Shown here: in pieces, positions 8,354 through 16,522 of the stretch
Position numbering within the stretch: the first letter of the stretch is position 1
Layout: every line of letters begins with the position of its first letter
NCBI GenBank assembly: GCA_946478765.1
Contig: CAMLDH010000047.1
Location: 1 to 16,657, forward strand
Direction: 5' to 3'
DNA: 16,657 nt
Source of the DNA: an uncultured Oxalobacteraceae bacterium
GTDB lineage: Bacteria > Pseudomonadota > Gammaproteobacteria > Burkholderiales > Burkholderiaceae
Notes under the pieces: model-generated
What the model was told of the DNA's origin: nothing
The model's database searches: none
Seen by the model: the letters and a program-made list of their open reading frames with translations, nothing else
Position numbers and translations under genes: made by a program

Positions 8354-8407
8354 GGTGATCGAGTAGTTAGGAATGCCCATCGATATTGGCGGGCCGGGCA
8401 TCAAACT

Positions 8408-9451
8408 TTAACGCGATTTGCGCAACGCTGCAGCGCACTCCCGGACCAGCGCCGGACCGCGATAGATCAGGCCGCTATACAGTTGCACCAGCGACGCACC
8501 GGCATCGATCTTGGTCTGCGCATCCTCACCTGAAAAAATGCCGCCGACGCCGATGATCGGTAGCGCATTGCCCAGTTCCGTCTTCAATCCGCGTATCACG
8601 GTATTGGAGAGTTCAAACACTGGCGCCCCTGACAATCCACCCATTTCGTCCGCATGTTCCATGCCCTTGACCGCATCGCGGGTGATGGTGGTATTGGTCG
8701 CGATAACCGCATCCATCTTGTGCCGTACCAACGCGCCCGCAATCATCTTGATTTGTTCGCGATCGATGTCGGGGGCGATCTTGAGGGCGATCGGAACATA
8801 GCGCTTATGCCGGTCTGCGAGACGCTGTTGCGCATCTTTCAGTTGCGCCAGTAGCGCATCCAGCTCGGACGCGCCTTGCAACTGGCGTAGATTCTTGGTG
8901 TTGGGGGACGAAATATTCACTGTTACATAACTGGCGTACGGATACACCTTTTCGAGACACAGCAGATAGTCGTCTGCCGCACGTTCGATCGGCGTATCGG
9001 CATTCTTGCCGATGTTCAGGCCCAGCACGCCGTGCTTGTCTTGATAGAATTTCGACGCCTGTACATTCGCCACGAAGGCATCGACGCCGCCATTGTTGAA
9101 TCCCATGCGGTTAATGATCGCATTTGCCTTCGGCAAACGGAACATGCGCGGCTTTGGATTGCCGGGTTGTGCGCGCGGCGTGACGGTGCCGACTTCGATG
9201 AAACCGAATCCCAACGCCGCCAACCCGTCGATATAGGCGCCGTCCTTGTCCAGTCCCGCTGCCAGGCCGACTGGATTGGGAAAAGTAATTCCCATCACGT
9301 CGCGCGGATCCGATGTGGGGCGGGCGACTGCTTTGGTCAGGCCGAGAGCGGCGGCGCGCTTGAGCGAGGGCAGCGTTAAATTATGCGCATCCTCGGGATC
9401 CAGCGAGAACAGGAAAGGGCGCGCAAGGGCGAACAGGAATTTGTCGGACAT
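8408..9451 (-). CDS. pyrD: Dihydroorotate dehydrogenase (quinone), class 2
   Basis: This FMN enzyme oxidises dihydroorotate to orotate and passes electrons to membrane quinone, the fourth step of pyrimidine synthesis. At 347 residues it has the class 2 N-terminal membrane-associated helices ([21 protein letters not shown]) that class 1 enzymes lack. FMN/substrate motifs are [17 protein letters not shown] at 59-75, [20 protein letters not shown], and NRMGFNNGG. The catalytic base is expected to be Ser182 in VNISSPNT (E. coli Ser175). LKIAPD, ATNTT and [11 protein letters not shown] follow. The ATG at 9451 gives the normal family N-terminus, though no clear ribosome site precedes it. It lies 106 bp after bpt and 54 bp before tas. 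Confidence 0.96.
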   Translation of the reverse strand: MSDKFLFALARPFLFSLDPEDAHNLTLPSLKRAAALGLTKAVARPTSDPRDVMGITFPNPVGLAAGLDKDGAYIDGLAALGFGFIEVGTVTPRAQPGNPKPRMFRLPKANAIINRMGFNNGGVDAFVANVQASKFYQDKHGVLGLNIGKNADTPIERAADDYLLCLEKVYPYASYVTVNISSPNTKNLRQLQGASELDALLAQLKDAQQRLADRHKRYVPIALKIAPDIDREQIKMIAGALVRHKMDAVIATNTTITRDAVKGMEHADEMGGLSGAPVFELSNTVIRGLKTELGNALPIIGVGGIFSGEDAQTKIDAGASLVQLYSGLIYRGPALVRECAAALRKSR

Positions 9452-9557
9452 GAAAGAAGGGCATTGTGGCAGAGAACAGGAACGCCAGCGAGGACGGCTC
9501 TCTGGGCGCGCAATGTCCTGTTTGGCAAAATTTCCGTGATTTTACCGCGAGGCAGGA

Positions 9558-10280
9558 TTACAGCGCGTCCCATTTGCCGTGTCGAAGGGCTTCGATCGGG
9601 CGGAAATTGATTTTATAGGCCATCTTCGTGCTTTCCTTGATCCAGTAACCGAGATACACGTAGGGCATGTCCAGACGCTTCGCCTGTTCGATTTGCCACA
9701 GCACATTGTAGGTGCCATAAGACGCGCCCTGGATATCGGGATCGTAAAACGTATAGACCGACGACAAGCCGTCATCCAACACATCAATGATGCTTATCAT
9801 GCGCAGCGTGCCGTCGGGATCACGGAATTCGACCAGCCGCGTGTTGACTTTGCTTTGCAGTAAAAACTGCGCGTATTGATCGCGGCTATCCTGATCCATG
9901 CCGCCGCCGGCGTGGCGCGCCGCCTGATAGCGTAAATAGAGTTCGTAATGCTCAGGCACGTAGGCGAGTGTCGTTACCCACGCGGTCAAATGTCGATGCC
10001 GGGCCCAGGCGCGGCGTTGGCTGCGATTGGCGGCAAATTCGCCGGTTTTCACGCGCACCGGCGTGCATGCATGGCAGCCGTCGCAATACGGGCGGTAGGT
10101 AAAAATGCCACTGCGGCGAAAACCATTCTTGACCAGTTCAGCGTAGACGTCGGCGTTGATCAGATGCGAAGGCGTGGCAACTTGGGAGCGCGCCTGGCGC
10201 TCCTCCAGATAGCTGCATGGATACGGCGCGGTAGCGTAGAACTGCAGAGTGGAAAACGGCAAGTCTTTCAGGTGCGTCAT
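9558..10280 (-). CDS. bpt: Bpt, aspartate/glutamate leucyltransferase (Ate family)
   Basis: This enzyme transfers Leu from leucyl-tRNA to proteins with N-terminal Asp or Glu, making them ClpS substrates. The 240-residue protein has the ATE N-terminal Cys set: Cys22 (YPCSYL) and Cys66, Cys69, Cys72 in [16 protein letters not shown]. The C-terminal acyltransferase part contains [22 protein letters not shown], and [15 protein letters not shown]. These are hallmarks of the bacterial Bpt subgroup, although older annotation may call it arginyltransferase. The start at 10280 is preferred because AGGA lies five bases upstream and the protein begins [10 protein letters not shown] as in relatives. ATGs at 10286 and 10298 are less well placed. 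It lies 79 bp after aat on the same strand. Confidence 0.93.
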   Translation of the reverse strand: MTHLKDLPFSTLQFYATAPYPCSYLEERQARSQVATPSHLINADVYAELVKNGFRRSGIFTYRPYCDGCHACTPVRVKTGEFAANRSQRRAWARHRHLTAWVTTLAYVPEHYELYLRYQAARHAGGGMDQDSRDQYAQFLLQSKVNTRLVEFRDPDGTLRMISIIDVLDDGLSSVYTFYDPDIQGASYGTYNVLWQIEQAKRLDMPYVYLGYWIKESTKMAYKINFRPIEALRHGKWDAL

Positions 10281-10320
10281 GTACATCCTATTTTGCAACG
10301 CTGATGATCGTTATAATTTA

Positions 10321-10333
10321 CACCGTAACGGTG
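10321..10333. repeat. 13-bp palindrome between aat and bpt
   Basis: CACCGTAACGGTG is a perfect inverted repeat with a 1-nt centre in the 79-bp gap between aat and bpt. A weaker imperfect stem (about 10332-10362) adjoins it. There is no T run, so it is not a typical terminator. It may be an operator or a processing hairpin. Confidence 0.4.
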
Positions 10334-10359
10334 AGTCGGCAGAAGGGGTTTTTGCCTGC

Positions 10360-11085
10360 TCACTGAAATAAATTTAGTGGTTTCCAGTTCTCAATCTGCG
10401 GTTGTCCGATCGCATCCTGCAGTCGTGCGATGAATTCCGAACGAGAAATTGGCGCGGCGCCAAGGGAGGCAAGATGTGACGTTTCCTGCTGGCAGTCGAT
10501 CATGCCGACCCCATTGCTTCTCAGGAAATGCACGAGATAGGCGAGCGCCACTTTAGACGCGTCCGCCACGCGCGCAAACATCGATTCTCCGTAAAACATG
10601 CGTCCGATGCAGATGCCATACGCGCCACCGATAAGGTGTCCGTCACACCAGACTTCGGACGAGTGTGCATGGCCCAGTCGATGCAGTGCACCGTAACCGG
10701 CAATGATGTCGCTGGAAATCCAGGTGCCCGCACCGTCCTTGCGTGGGGCGGCGCATGCCCGCATCACTTCCTCAAATGCGCTATCGAAGCGCACCTCCCA
10801 CCCTCCGGGCGCGAACATGTTTTTCTGGATTTTTTTCAGCTTTTTTTTCAAGCTGCCCGACACGATAAAGCGATCGGTAAATAGCACCATGCGCGGGTCT
10901 GTGCTCCACCACAAAATCGGCTGATCTTCGGAAAACCACGGAAAGATTCCGTGGCGGTAAGCCTGCAGCAGGCGCTCCGGCGATAAATCGGCGCCGGCAG
11001 CGAGCAGGCCCGCCGCGCCATCCATGTCGGTCAATGCCTTGGAAACATCGGGAAAGGGAGTGCCAGCCTCTAGCCAGGGAATCAT
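10360..11085 (-). CDS. aat: Leucyl/phenylalanyl-tRNA-protein transferase
   Basis: This enzyme adds Leu or Phe from aminoacyl-tRNA to proteins with N-terminal Arg or Lys, creating primary N-degrons for ClpS-ClpAP. The 241-residue sequence has the family signatures [24 protein letters not shown] (43-51), [17 protein letters not shown] (139-146), GGAYG, GESMFAR and IDCQ. By comparison with E. coli, Glu167 and Gln199 are the likely catalytic pair. The chosen ATG at 11085 gives the common betaproteobacterial beginning MIPWLE. An in-frame ATG at 11118 would add eleven residues, and neither start has a strong ribosome site. A Lys-rich patch at 80-88 (KKKLKKIQK) may help tRNA contact. It heads the minus-strand series with bpt and pyrD. 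Confidence 0.95.
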   Translation of the reverse strand: MIPWLEAGTPFPDVSKALTDMDGAAGLLAAGADLSPERLLQAYRHGIFPWFSEDQPILWWSTDPRMVLFTDRFIVSGSLKKKLKKIQKNMFAPGGWEVRFDSAFEEVMRACAAPRKDGAGTWISSDIIAGYGALHRLGHAHSSEVWCDGHLIGGAYGICIGRMFYGESMFARVADASKVALAYLVHFLRSNGVGMIDCQQETSHLASLGAAPISRSEFIARLQDAIGQPQIENWKPLNLFQ

Positions 11086-11200
11086 GATGGCGCCCCAATC
11101 TGGTTCGAAAATTTGCATTGAAATAGGGCGAAAAAAAGTGTTTGCTTAGTCATTCAGTAAAGTAGTGAATAAAATCAATTATTTATGAAGTGCGCCAAAA

Positions 11201-11217
11201 CGGAATGATGGTTGCTT
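11201..11217 (+). promoter_or_regulatory. Sigma-54-like -24/-12 element before the transporter relic
   Basis: The string CGGAATGATGGTTGCTT has GG (11202-11203) and GC (11214-11215) at the exact 12-base offset of sigma-54 promoters, with TT before GC and T after. The -24 half is imperfect (CGGAATG against TGGCACG). It points to the Amt fragment, a gene type often controlled by RpoN and NtrC. It may be chance. Confidence 0.35.
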
Positions 11218-11238
11218 TGTTTTGTTGCCTTAATTAAA

Positions 11239-11476
11239 TGCTGCACACTTGCTGGCGGCATTTTTGCCAGAATGCCCTTAAAAACGGCGCGATGCCTTGT
11301 TCATTCTGCTGGACGCGATGATGATTTTGGCAATGCACATGGGTTTTGCGTTTCTCGAACTTGGTACGGGGTGCAAGAAAAAGCAAATCAATGCCTTGAT
11401 CAAAATCTTAGTCGATTTTGCGATTTCGACAATCGCTTATTTTTTTGTCGGTTACAGCATTGCCTATGCCGATTGA
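11239..11476 (+). pseudogene. Decayed 5' fragment of an Amt-type ammonium transporter
   Basis: The frame 11291-11473 (stop TGA 11474-11476) encodes DALFILLDAMMILAMHMG, then FAFLELGT and a KKKQINALIKILVDF stretch, ending STIAYFFVGYSIAYAD. From family knowledge this resembles the first transmembrane region of Amt/MEP/Rh ammonium channels (typical members read GFAFLELGTVRKKNQVNALVKILVDF). Only about 60 of some 400 residues are left. The upstream part appears out of frame: ATG 11239 leads to ALKNGA in another frame, and a one-base change near 11289 would join it to DALFILL. After 11476 nothing Amt-like is seen. GTGCKKK in place of GTVRKKN also suggests decay. The whole 11086-11594 gap holds nothing else recognisable, and the next gene follows 118 bp later. 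Confidence 0.75.
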
Positions 11477-11594
11477 TGCCGATCAAATACCGCAACTCTC
11501 CCGCCAGATACGTTCTAACCGGTACTTTCCCGGCGTTCGCGCAGGCGCCATGGGACAGTGACATTCACAACGCAGCAGTTTTGAGCAAGGCAGC

Positions 11595-12614
11595 ATGACG
11601 CCAACCAGTCCGGACGAGGCAAGTGCCGTTCGCGTGATGTTCGGTGGCGATGTCATGCTCGGACGCATCGTGAAAGAGAGGATCTTGCGATACGGCCCGG
11701 ACTATCCGCTGGGGGCCGTTGCGCAGTTGATGCGGTCGCCGCACCTCACGATCGTCAACCTGGAATGCGCAATCACTTCTGCCCACGATATCTGGCCGGG
11801 CGCGCCCAAGGCTTTTTACTTCGGCGCACCGCCGCAGGCAATTCATGCGTTGACCGGCGCCGGGATCGACATGGTGAGTCTGGCGAATAACCATACGCTC
11901 GATTTCGGCGTCAAAGGCTTGGTGGATACCTTGCATCATCTGCGCCGGCATGGCATTCGTTATGCCGGGGCCGGTGTCGATATCGCTGCAGCCTTATCTC
12001 CGGCGATCGTGGATTGCGACGGCATCAAGTTTGGCATGGCGGCGTTTTGCGATCATCAGGCCGACTTCGCCGCGCACGCGAATCATCCCGGTATTGCGTA
12101 TCTGGATTTCGACGATGAGTTTGCCGTAGTCGCGGCGCTGCGCAAGCCGCTTGACGCCCTGCGCAGCGCCGCGGTCGATTGGCCCATCCTGTCGCTGCAC
12201 TGGGGGCCGAACATGGTGTTTCGGCCATCGATAAAATTCCGTCGTCTGGCGCATGCGGCCATCAGCATGGGCTGGAAAATACTGTTCGGCCACAGCGCCC
12301 ATGTGTTTCAGGGGATAGAAATTTACCGCGGATACCCGATCGTTTATGCGGCAGGGGATCTGGTGGACGATTACCATGTCGATCCGGAATTCAAGAATGA
12401 TCATCAGTTGTTGTTTGAGATGGAACTTACCCGTAGCGCATTACGACGTATTGTTGTTCATCCGGTTTTCATCGAGAATTGTCGGGCACAACGCGCCAAT
12501 CAGGCGCAGTCCGAATACATCGTTACATGGATGACGGCGGTTTGTAACGAAATGGGAACGCGTGTGCAGCAGGATGGGGAAAGCATCTGGATCACGGGCG
12601 CGGCAAATGGCTAA
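11595..12614 (+). CDS. CapA-family protein (PgsA/CapA metallophosphatase-like)
   Basis: This 339-residue protein has the pattern of the CapA domain, a metallophosphatase-like fold first linked to poly-gamma-glutamate capsule synthesis. In order: FGGDVMLGR (16-24), IVNLECAI (53-60), SLANNHTLDFG (95-105), SLHWGPN (200-206), FGHSAHVFQGIE (231-242) and YAAGDLVDDY (251-260). The Asp, Asn and His residues in these blocks are the likely metal ligands. No signal peptide or membrane anchor is present, unlike capsule CapA proteins, so it probably acts in the cytoplasm on an unknown substrate. capB and capC are absent, so a capsule role is not supported. AAGG four bases before ATG 11595 is a close-set ribosome site. 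A terminator follows at 12678, so it looks monocistronic. Confidence 0.85.
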   Translation: MTPTSPDEASAVRVMFGGDVMLGRIVKERILRYGPDYPLGAVAQLMRSPHLTIVNLECAITSAHDIWPGAPKAFYFGAPPQAIHALTGAGIDMVSLANNHTLDFGVKGLVDTLHHLRRHGIRYAGAGVDIAAALSPAIVDCDGIKFGMAAFCDHQADFAAHANHPGIAYLDFDDEFAVVAALRKPLDALRSAAVDWPILSLHWGPNMVFRPSIKFRRLAHAAISMGWKILFGHSAHVFQGIEIYRGYPIVYAAGDLVDDYHVDPEFKNDHQLLFEMELTRSALRRIVVHPVFIENCRAQRANQAQSEYIVTWMTAVCNEMGTRVQQDGESIWITGAANG

Positions 12615-12677
12615 CCATGATGCGCGTTGCCCGTCGGCGCCGTCAGGTTCAGGCGTTTTGATGTCTCAACGACATGA

Positions 12678-12708
12678 AAAAATGGCAGTTTTTCAAGCTG
12701 CCATTTTT
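12678..12708 (+). terminator. Rho-independent terminator after the CapA-like gene
   Basis: AAAAATGGCAG (12678-12688) pairs with CTGCCATTTTT (12698-12708) around a 9-nt loop. The stem ends in T5, 63 bp after the stop codon, and it is symmetric enough to act both ways. Confidence 0.85.
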
Positions 12709-12819
12709 CGGTGTTGGTCTGTAAAAGAGCGTATTTCAAAATTGAAAGAGATTAAGCATTGCATCCGATCAGTCGTTAACAAAGTTGGCAGCAAAGCTGT
12801 TTCCTCTCGGGAGACGATC

Positions 12820-13260
12820 ATGGAACGTTTATGGCTAATAACGGGCCTGCTGTTCGGGCTAGGAACGTCGGGATGGGCTGGTGGCGCGGCGGTAGAAGAA
12901 GACATCAGTGCCGCCGATGCAATCGCCATTCATACGGTCGTGCAAACGCAGTTCGATGCGTTTGCACAAGACGATGCGGTGGGCGCATTCGAACTGGCGT
13001 CGCTTGATACCCGGACAAAAGTCGGCAGTCCGGACAAATTCCTGCATCTGGTCAAGAAGCACTACAACCCCCTCTACCGCCACGAAATGGCGGTGTTTTC
13101 CCCGCCGGAAGTGATCGAGGGCGAGACGATCCAGGTCGTTCGCGTGACCACCCGCGATAGCCATGTGTGGCTTGCGGTTTATCGCATGCAGCGGGAACAG
13201 GATGGCAGTTGGAAAATAGATAGTTGTCATTTGCTTGAAACGACAAGCATTTCAATCTGA
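12820..13260 (+). CDS. Small exported protein, DUF4864-like
   Basis: This 146-residue protein has an N-terminal signal peptide (MERLWLITGLLFGLGTSGWA, likely cut after Ala20). The mature part has an NTF2-like arrangement: a helical start (AADAIAIHTVVQTQFDAFAQDD), GAFELAS, then a beta-rich half ending in VWLAVYRMQREQDGSWKIDSCHL. This resembles DUF4864 proteins, whose function is not established. There are no obvious catalytic residues, and one Cys sits near the C-terminus. The start is set by GGGAGA five bases upstream. The frame is open further upstream to 12562, but that part crosses the terminator and is not family-like. It is preceded by a terminator and followed by a 241-bp gap, so probably it is transcribed alone. 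Confidence 0.8.
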   Translation: MERLWLITGLLFGLGTSGWAGGAAVEEDISAADAIAIHTVVQTQFDAFAQDDAVGAFELASLDTRTKVGSPDKFLHLVKKHYNPLYRHEMAVFSPPEVIEGETIQVVRVTTRDSHVWLAVYRMQREQDGSWKIDSCHLLETTSISI

Positions 13261-13303
13261 ACGATGCTGCCGGCGTCGACGTGCGCGGGGAGTGAGTCGA
13301 ATA

Positions 13304-13312
13304 GGGGGGGGG
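13304..13312 (+). repeat. Nine-G homopolymer in the DUF4864/GGDEF-EAL intergenic gap
   Basis: G9 lies 44 bp after the DUF4864-like gene and about 190 bp before the cyclic-di-GMP gene. Tracts of this length can slip. Nothing else recognisable fills this 241-bp gap except a small GC hairpin (GCAGGC 13439-13444 with GCCTGC 13449-13454) without a T run. Confidence 0.6.
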
Positions 13313-13501
13313 CAAATCCCGCTTGCTGCAATCTGCGCATGAAACGAAACGCGCCGGCCCTGTCGCAACACTGCTGCACGATTCCCGCAACCCCGCCGAA
13401 TTTTTTGCATGCGTCCCCGTTCTAACTCATATTCGGGAGCAGGCCGCCGCCTGCCTGCTTCTTGCCGCAAGAAATCCCTCTGTCATGGAAAGTAGCTACG
13501 C

Positions 13502-16423
13502 ATGACCCAGCCGCACATCAGGAACTGGCCCGCAGACGGCAAGATGGGCGAGTGTATCCGGGAGGGCAATTGGTCTGCCACCAGCCTCGGTCCGATCGAG
13601 ACATGGCCGCAGCGGCTCAAAGACACAATTGACATTCTGCTGCGCTTGCCGATGCCTGCCGTCCTGGCGTGGGGGGAGGACGGCATCATGTTTTGTAACG
13701 ATGCCTGCGCGGCCTTCGCGGAAACCTTGCATCCCAGGCTGCTGGGCAGCAATGTGGACGAAAGCTGGCTCGACAATGAGGGTTTCAGGAACAACATGCG
13801 GAAGGTGCGCCGGGACGGCGTGTCGTTCGCCTGTCCCGATCGGGAATTCACGCTGTATCACAACGGTAACGCCAGGCATGCATGGCTTAACCTGAACTAT
13901 TCCCCGGTGCCCGACGAGAGCGGCAATCCGGTCGGCGCACTCGCGCTCTTCATCGAGACCACCGAGCGCGTACATGCCGAACAAGCGCTGCGCGAAAGCG
14001 AACAACGCCTGTCTGCAATCTTTACGCGGGCACAGGTCGGACTGTCCGTCATTTCCCAGAAAGGGCGTTTTCTTCGCGTCAACGATGAACTCTGCCGGAT
14101 GTTCGGACGCACACGCGAGACGCTGCTGAATGCGGGCGTACAGGATGTCACCCACCCGGATGACCTGGAGAATACGCTGAAGGCAGTCGGGCATTTGCTC
14201 GTAACGGGAGAATCGGTGTCGATCGACAAGCGCTATGTGCGTGCGGACGGCACGGTTGTGTTTGGCAACAGCATCCTTACCCGTCTTGAGAACGGGAACG
14301 GGCAAACCTATTCGGTGCTGGTGGTGACAGTTGATCTTACCGAGCGCAAACGCGCGCAGGAAGCGCTGGCGGAAAGCGAGGCGCGATTCCGCGCGCTCGC
14401 TGAAGCGTCGCCGGCGCTGATCTGGCAAGTCGACCCGCATGGTTCCGCGGTCTATGTCAATCCGCGCCACGTCGGTCTGGTCGGCATATCGCCGGAGGAA
14501 CTGCGCGATTTCGGCTGGGCATCGATACTGCATCCGGACGATCTTGCGGGGTTCACGCAACAGCTGGCAGAGGCGCTGCGAGACAGGAAGCCGATGCAAT
14601 TGCGCGTACGGATCAAGTGCGTGGACGGCCAATGGCACTGGATGGAAGTGCATGCCGCGCCGTGGTTTACAGCCGACGGCCACTACGCAGGGCATGTCGG
14701 CATTTCGGTTGATATCAACGATGCCGTACGTGCACAGGAGGAGCTTCTTCTCAGCAACGAGCGCTTGAATCTTGCGATTGAGGGGTCGGGCGATGGCGTA
14801 TGGGACTGGAATATGCAAACCGGAGAAATCATTAGCTCGGATCGGACCAATGAAATACTGGGACTGGACCACCAGGAAGAACTGCGCGAATACGAAGATT
14901 GGGAAAAGCGCGTGCATCCGGAAGACTTGCCTGCGGCGCTGGCCGGAGTGCGCGCCTGCCTGGACGGGACCAGGCCTTCGTTGCATATCGAATACCGCGT
15001 GCGGCTCCACGATGGCGAATGGCGCTGGGTACAGGTGCGTGCCATCGTCGTCCGGCGCGATACCCACAACAAGCCCTTGCGCATGACAGGCATGATCAGC
15101 GATATCTCGGAGAAACGGCGCTCGGAGGAGGTCGCCTGGCATCATGCCAACTTCGACGCGCTTACCGGTTTGCCGAACCGCCGCCTGTTTCGCGACCGTC
15201 TCGACCATGAAGTCAGAAAAGCGCAGCGCACCGGCCTGCCGCTTGCGTTGCTGTTCATCGATCTCGACCACTTCAAGGAAGCGAATGATCTGCTCGGCCA
15301 CGATATCGGCGACCGGGTGTTGATCGAAGCCGGTCAGCGTATCTGCGGCTGCGTGCGCCGGTCAGATACCGTGGCGCGCCTGGGTGGCGACGAATTTACC
15401 GCGATCCTGACGGAGCTGGTCGATCTGGTCCCTGTCGAGCAGGTCGCGCAGAAAATCAACGACGCGCTGTCCGCGCCTTTTCTGGTCGACGATGAGGTGG
15501 TCTACCTCTCGGCGAGCATCGGCATCACGCTGTATCCGGGCGATGCAAGCAAAGCAGAAGATCTCGTCCGCAATGCCGACCAGGCGATGTATGTGGCAAA
15601 GAATGGCGGGCGCAATCAGTTCAGCTATTTCACGCCATCGATGCAGCGCGAGGCGCACGACCGGTTGCGCCTGATCGGTGACTTGCGCAATGCGCTCAGC
15701 CGCGACCAACTCAAGGTCTATTACCAACCGGTCATCGACCTCGGCACCGGCCGCGTGGTCAAGGCCGAAGCGCTGTTGCGCTGGCAGCATCCGCGGCTGG
15801 GCATGATCGAACCGCTGCGTTTCATTTCATTCGCCGAAGAAGCGGGGCTCATCAATGAAATCGGCGACTGGGTGTTCCGGGAAGCGGCACGCTGTTCGCT
15901 CCGCTGGGGCCGGCGATTGGGCGCGCCGTTCCAGGTGAGCGTCAACAAATCGCCGGTCCAGTTTCTTTCGAGGTCGACGGAGGTGAGCTGGCCGGCCTAT
16001 CTGCAAGGCCTGGGCCTGACCGGCAGCAGCGTGTCGGTGGAGATTACCGAAGGGCTGTTGCTCAATGCATCGCCGGCCGTGGTCGGCAAACTCCTGCAAT
16101 ACCGCGATGCCGGCATCCAGGTCGCGATCGACGATTTCGGCACGGGCTATTCCTCCATGGCGTATCTGAAAAAATTCGATATCGATTACCTGAAGATCGA
16201 CCAATCGTTCATCCGCGACATGGTGACCAACGACGGCGATCGGGCGATCGTCAGGTCAGTGACTGCAATGGCGCATGAACTGGGATTGCAGGTGATTGCC
16301 GAAGGCATCGAGACTGCCGAACAGAAGGCGCTGCTGATCGATGCGCAATGCGACTTCGGCCAGGGGTTCCTGTTTTCGAAGGCAGTGCCGGCGGACGAGT
16401 TCGAGCGCGTGCTGTGCGCGTAA
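13502..16423 (+). CDS. PAS-GGDEF-EAL cyclic-di-GMP synthase/phosphodiesterase
   Basis: This 973-residue soluble protein has no membrane helix. Four PAS-like sensor regions come first: about 20-155 (with the WSATSLGPIETWP opening seen in many PAS kinases), 165-285, 292-410 and 418-540, each ending in a DIT/DLT/DIS-type turn (TERVHA, LTERKRAQ, DINDAVRA, DISEKRR). The diguanylate cyclase domain (about 548-712) has DALTGLPNRRLF, IDLDHFKEAND and intact GGDEF at 628-632, with an inhibitory RxxD site at Arg619-Asp622. The EAL domain (about 722-970) keeps EALLRW (Glu756), VNKSPVQF, VEITEG, DDFGTGYSS, LKIDQSFI, AEGIET and QGFLFSKAVP, so phosphodiesterase activity is expected. Both activities look possible; which dominates cannot be read from sequence. 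GGAAAG nine bases before ATG 13502 supports the start. Confidence 0.95.
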   Translation: MTQPHIRNWPADGKMGECIREGNWSATSLGPIETWPQRLKDTIDILLRLPMPAVLAWGEDGIMFCNDACAAFAETLHPRLLGSNVDESWLDNEGFRNNMRKVRRDGVSFACPDREFTLYHNGNARHAWLNLNYSPVPDESGNPVGALALFIETTERVHAEQALRESEQRLSAIFTRAQVGLSVISQKGRFLRVNDELCRMFGRTRETLLNAGVQDVTHPDDLENTLKAVGHLLVTGESVSIDKRYVRADGTVVFGNSILTRLENGNGQTYSVLVVTVDLTERKRAQEALAESEARFRALAEASPALIWQVDPHGSAVYVNPRHVGLVGISPEELRDFGWASILHPDDLAGFTQQLAEALRDRKPMQLRVRIKCVDGQWHWMEVHAAPWFTADGHYAGHVGISVDINDAVRAQEELLLSNERLNLAIEGSGDGVWDWNMQTGEIISSDRTNEILGLDHQEELREYEDWEKRVHPEDLPAALAGVRACLDGTRPSLHIEYRVRLHDGEWRWVQVRAIVVRRDTHNKPLRMTGMISDISEKRRSEEVAWHHANFDALTGLPNRRLFRDRLDHEVRKAQRTGLPLALLFIDLDHFKEANDLLGHDIGDRVLIEAGQRICGCVRRSDTVARLGGDEFTAILTELVDLVPVEQVAQKINDALSAPFLVDDEVVYLSASIGITLYPGDASKAEDLVRNADQAMYVAKNGGRNQFSYFTPSMQREAHDRLRLIGDLRNALSRDQLKVYYQPVIDLGTGRVVKAEALLRWQHPRLGMIEPLRFISFAEEAGLINEIGDWVFREAARCSLRWGRRLGAPFQVSVNKSPVQFLSRSTEVSWPAYLQGLGLTGSSVSVEITEGLLLNASPAVVGKLLQYRDAGIQVAIDDFGTGYSSMAYLKKFDIDYLKIDQSFIRDMVTNDGDRAIVRSVTAMAHELGLQVIAEGIETAEQKALLIDAQCDFGQGFLFSKAVPADEFERVLCA

Positions 16424-16522
16424 TGTTCCGTGCAGCGCGCCCGGCAGGATGTATTAGAGCGGTTTTCGTATCAGTGTACGGGTGTCGCGGGCCGCTTCGG
16501 GGCGCATTGCAGCGTTGCTCGT

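Noticed and set aside
7601..8533. 310-codon plus-strand frame opposite tas and the end of pyrD
   Set aside because: It crosses two well-supported minus-strand genes and their junction. The translation has no known motif.
11212..11598. 128-codon plus-strand frame over the Amt relic
   Set aside because: It is in a different frame from the Amt-like residues and is Cys/Arg-rich with no family pattern. The Amt-like frame is the meaningful one.
12562..12819. N-terminal extension of the DUF4864-like gene from an upstream start
   Set aside because: It would overlap the end of the CapA-like gene and run through a strong terminator hairpin. The signal peptide and good ribosome site at 12809-12820 fix the shorter start.
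13485..13505. Six-codon frame (MESSYA) overlapping the start of the GGDEF-EAL gene by ATGA
   Set aside because: It looks like a leader peptide, but it has no ribosome site of its own, and GGAAAG inside it serves the downstream start. Chance is the simpler explanation.
13496..15301. 601-codon open frame on the minus strand opposite the GGDEF-EAL gene
   Set aside because: It is fully antisense to a protein with clear PAS and GGDEF motifs. Its translation is low-complexity (Arg, His, Gln rich) with no family pattern, as expected from codon bias of the real gene.
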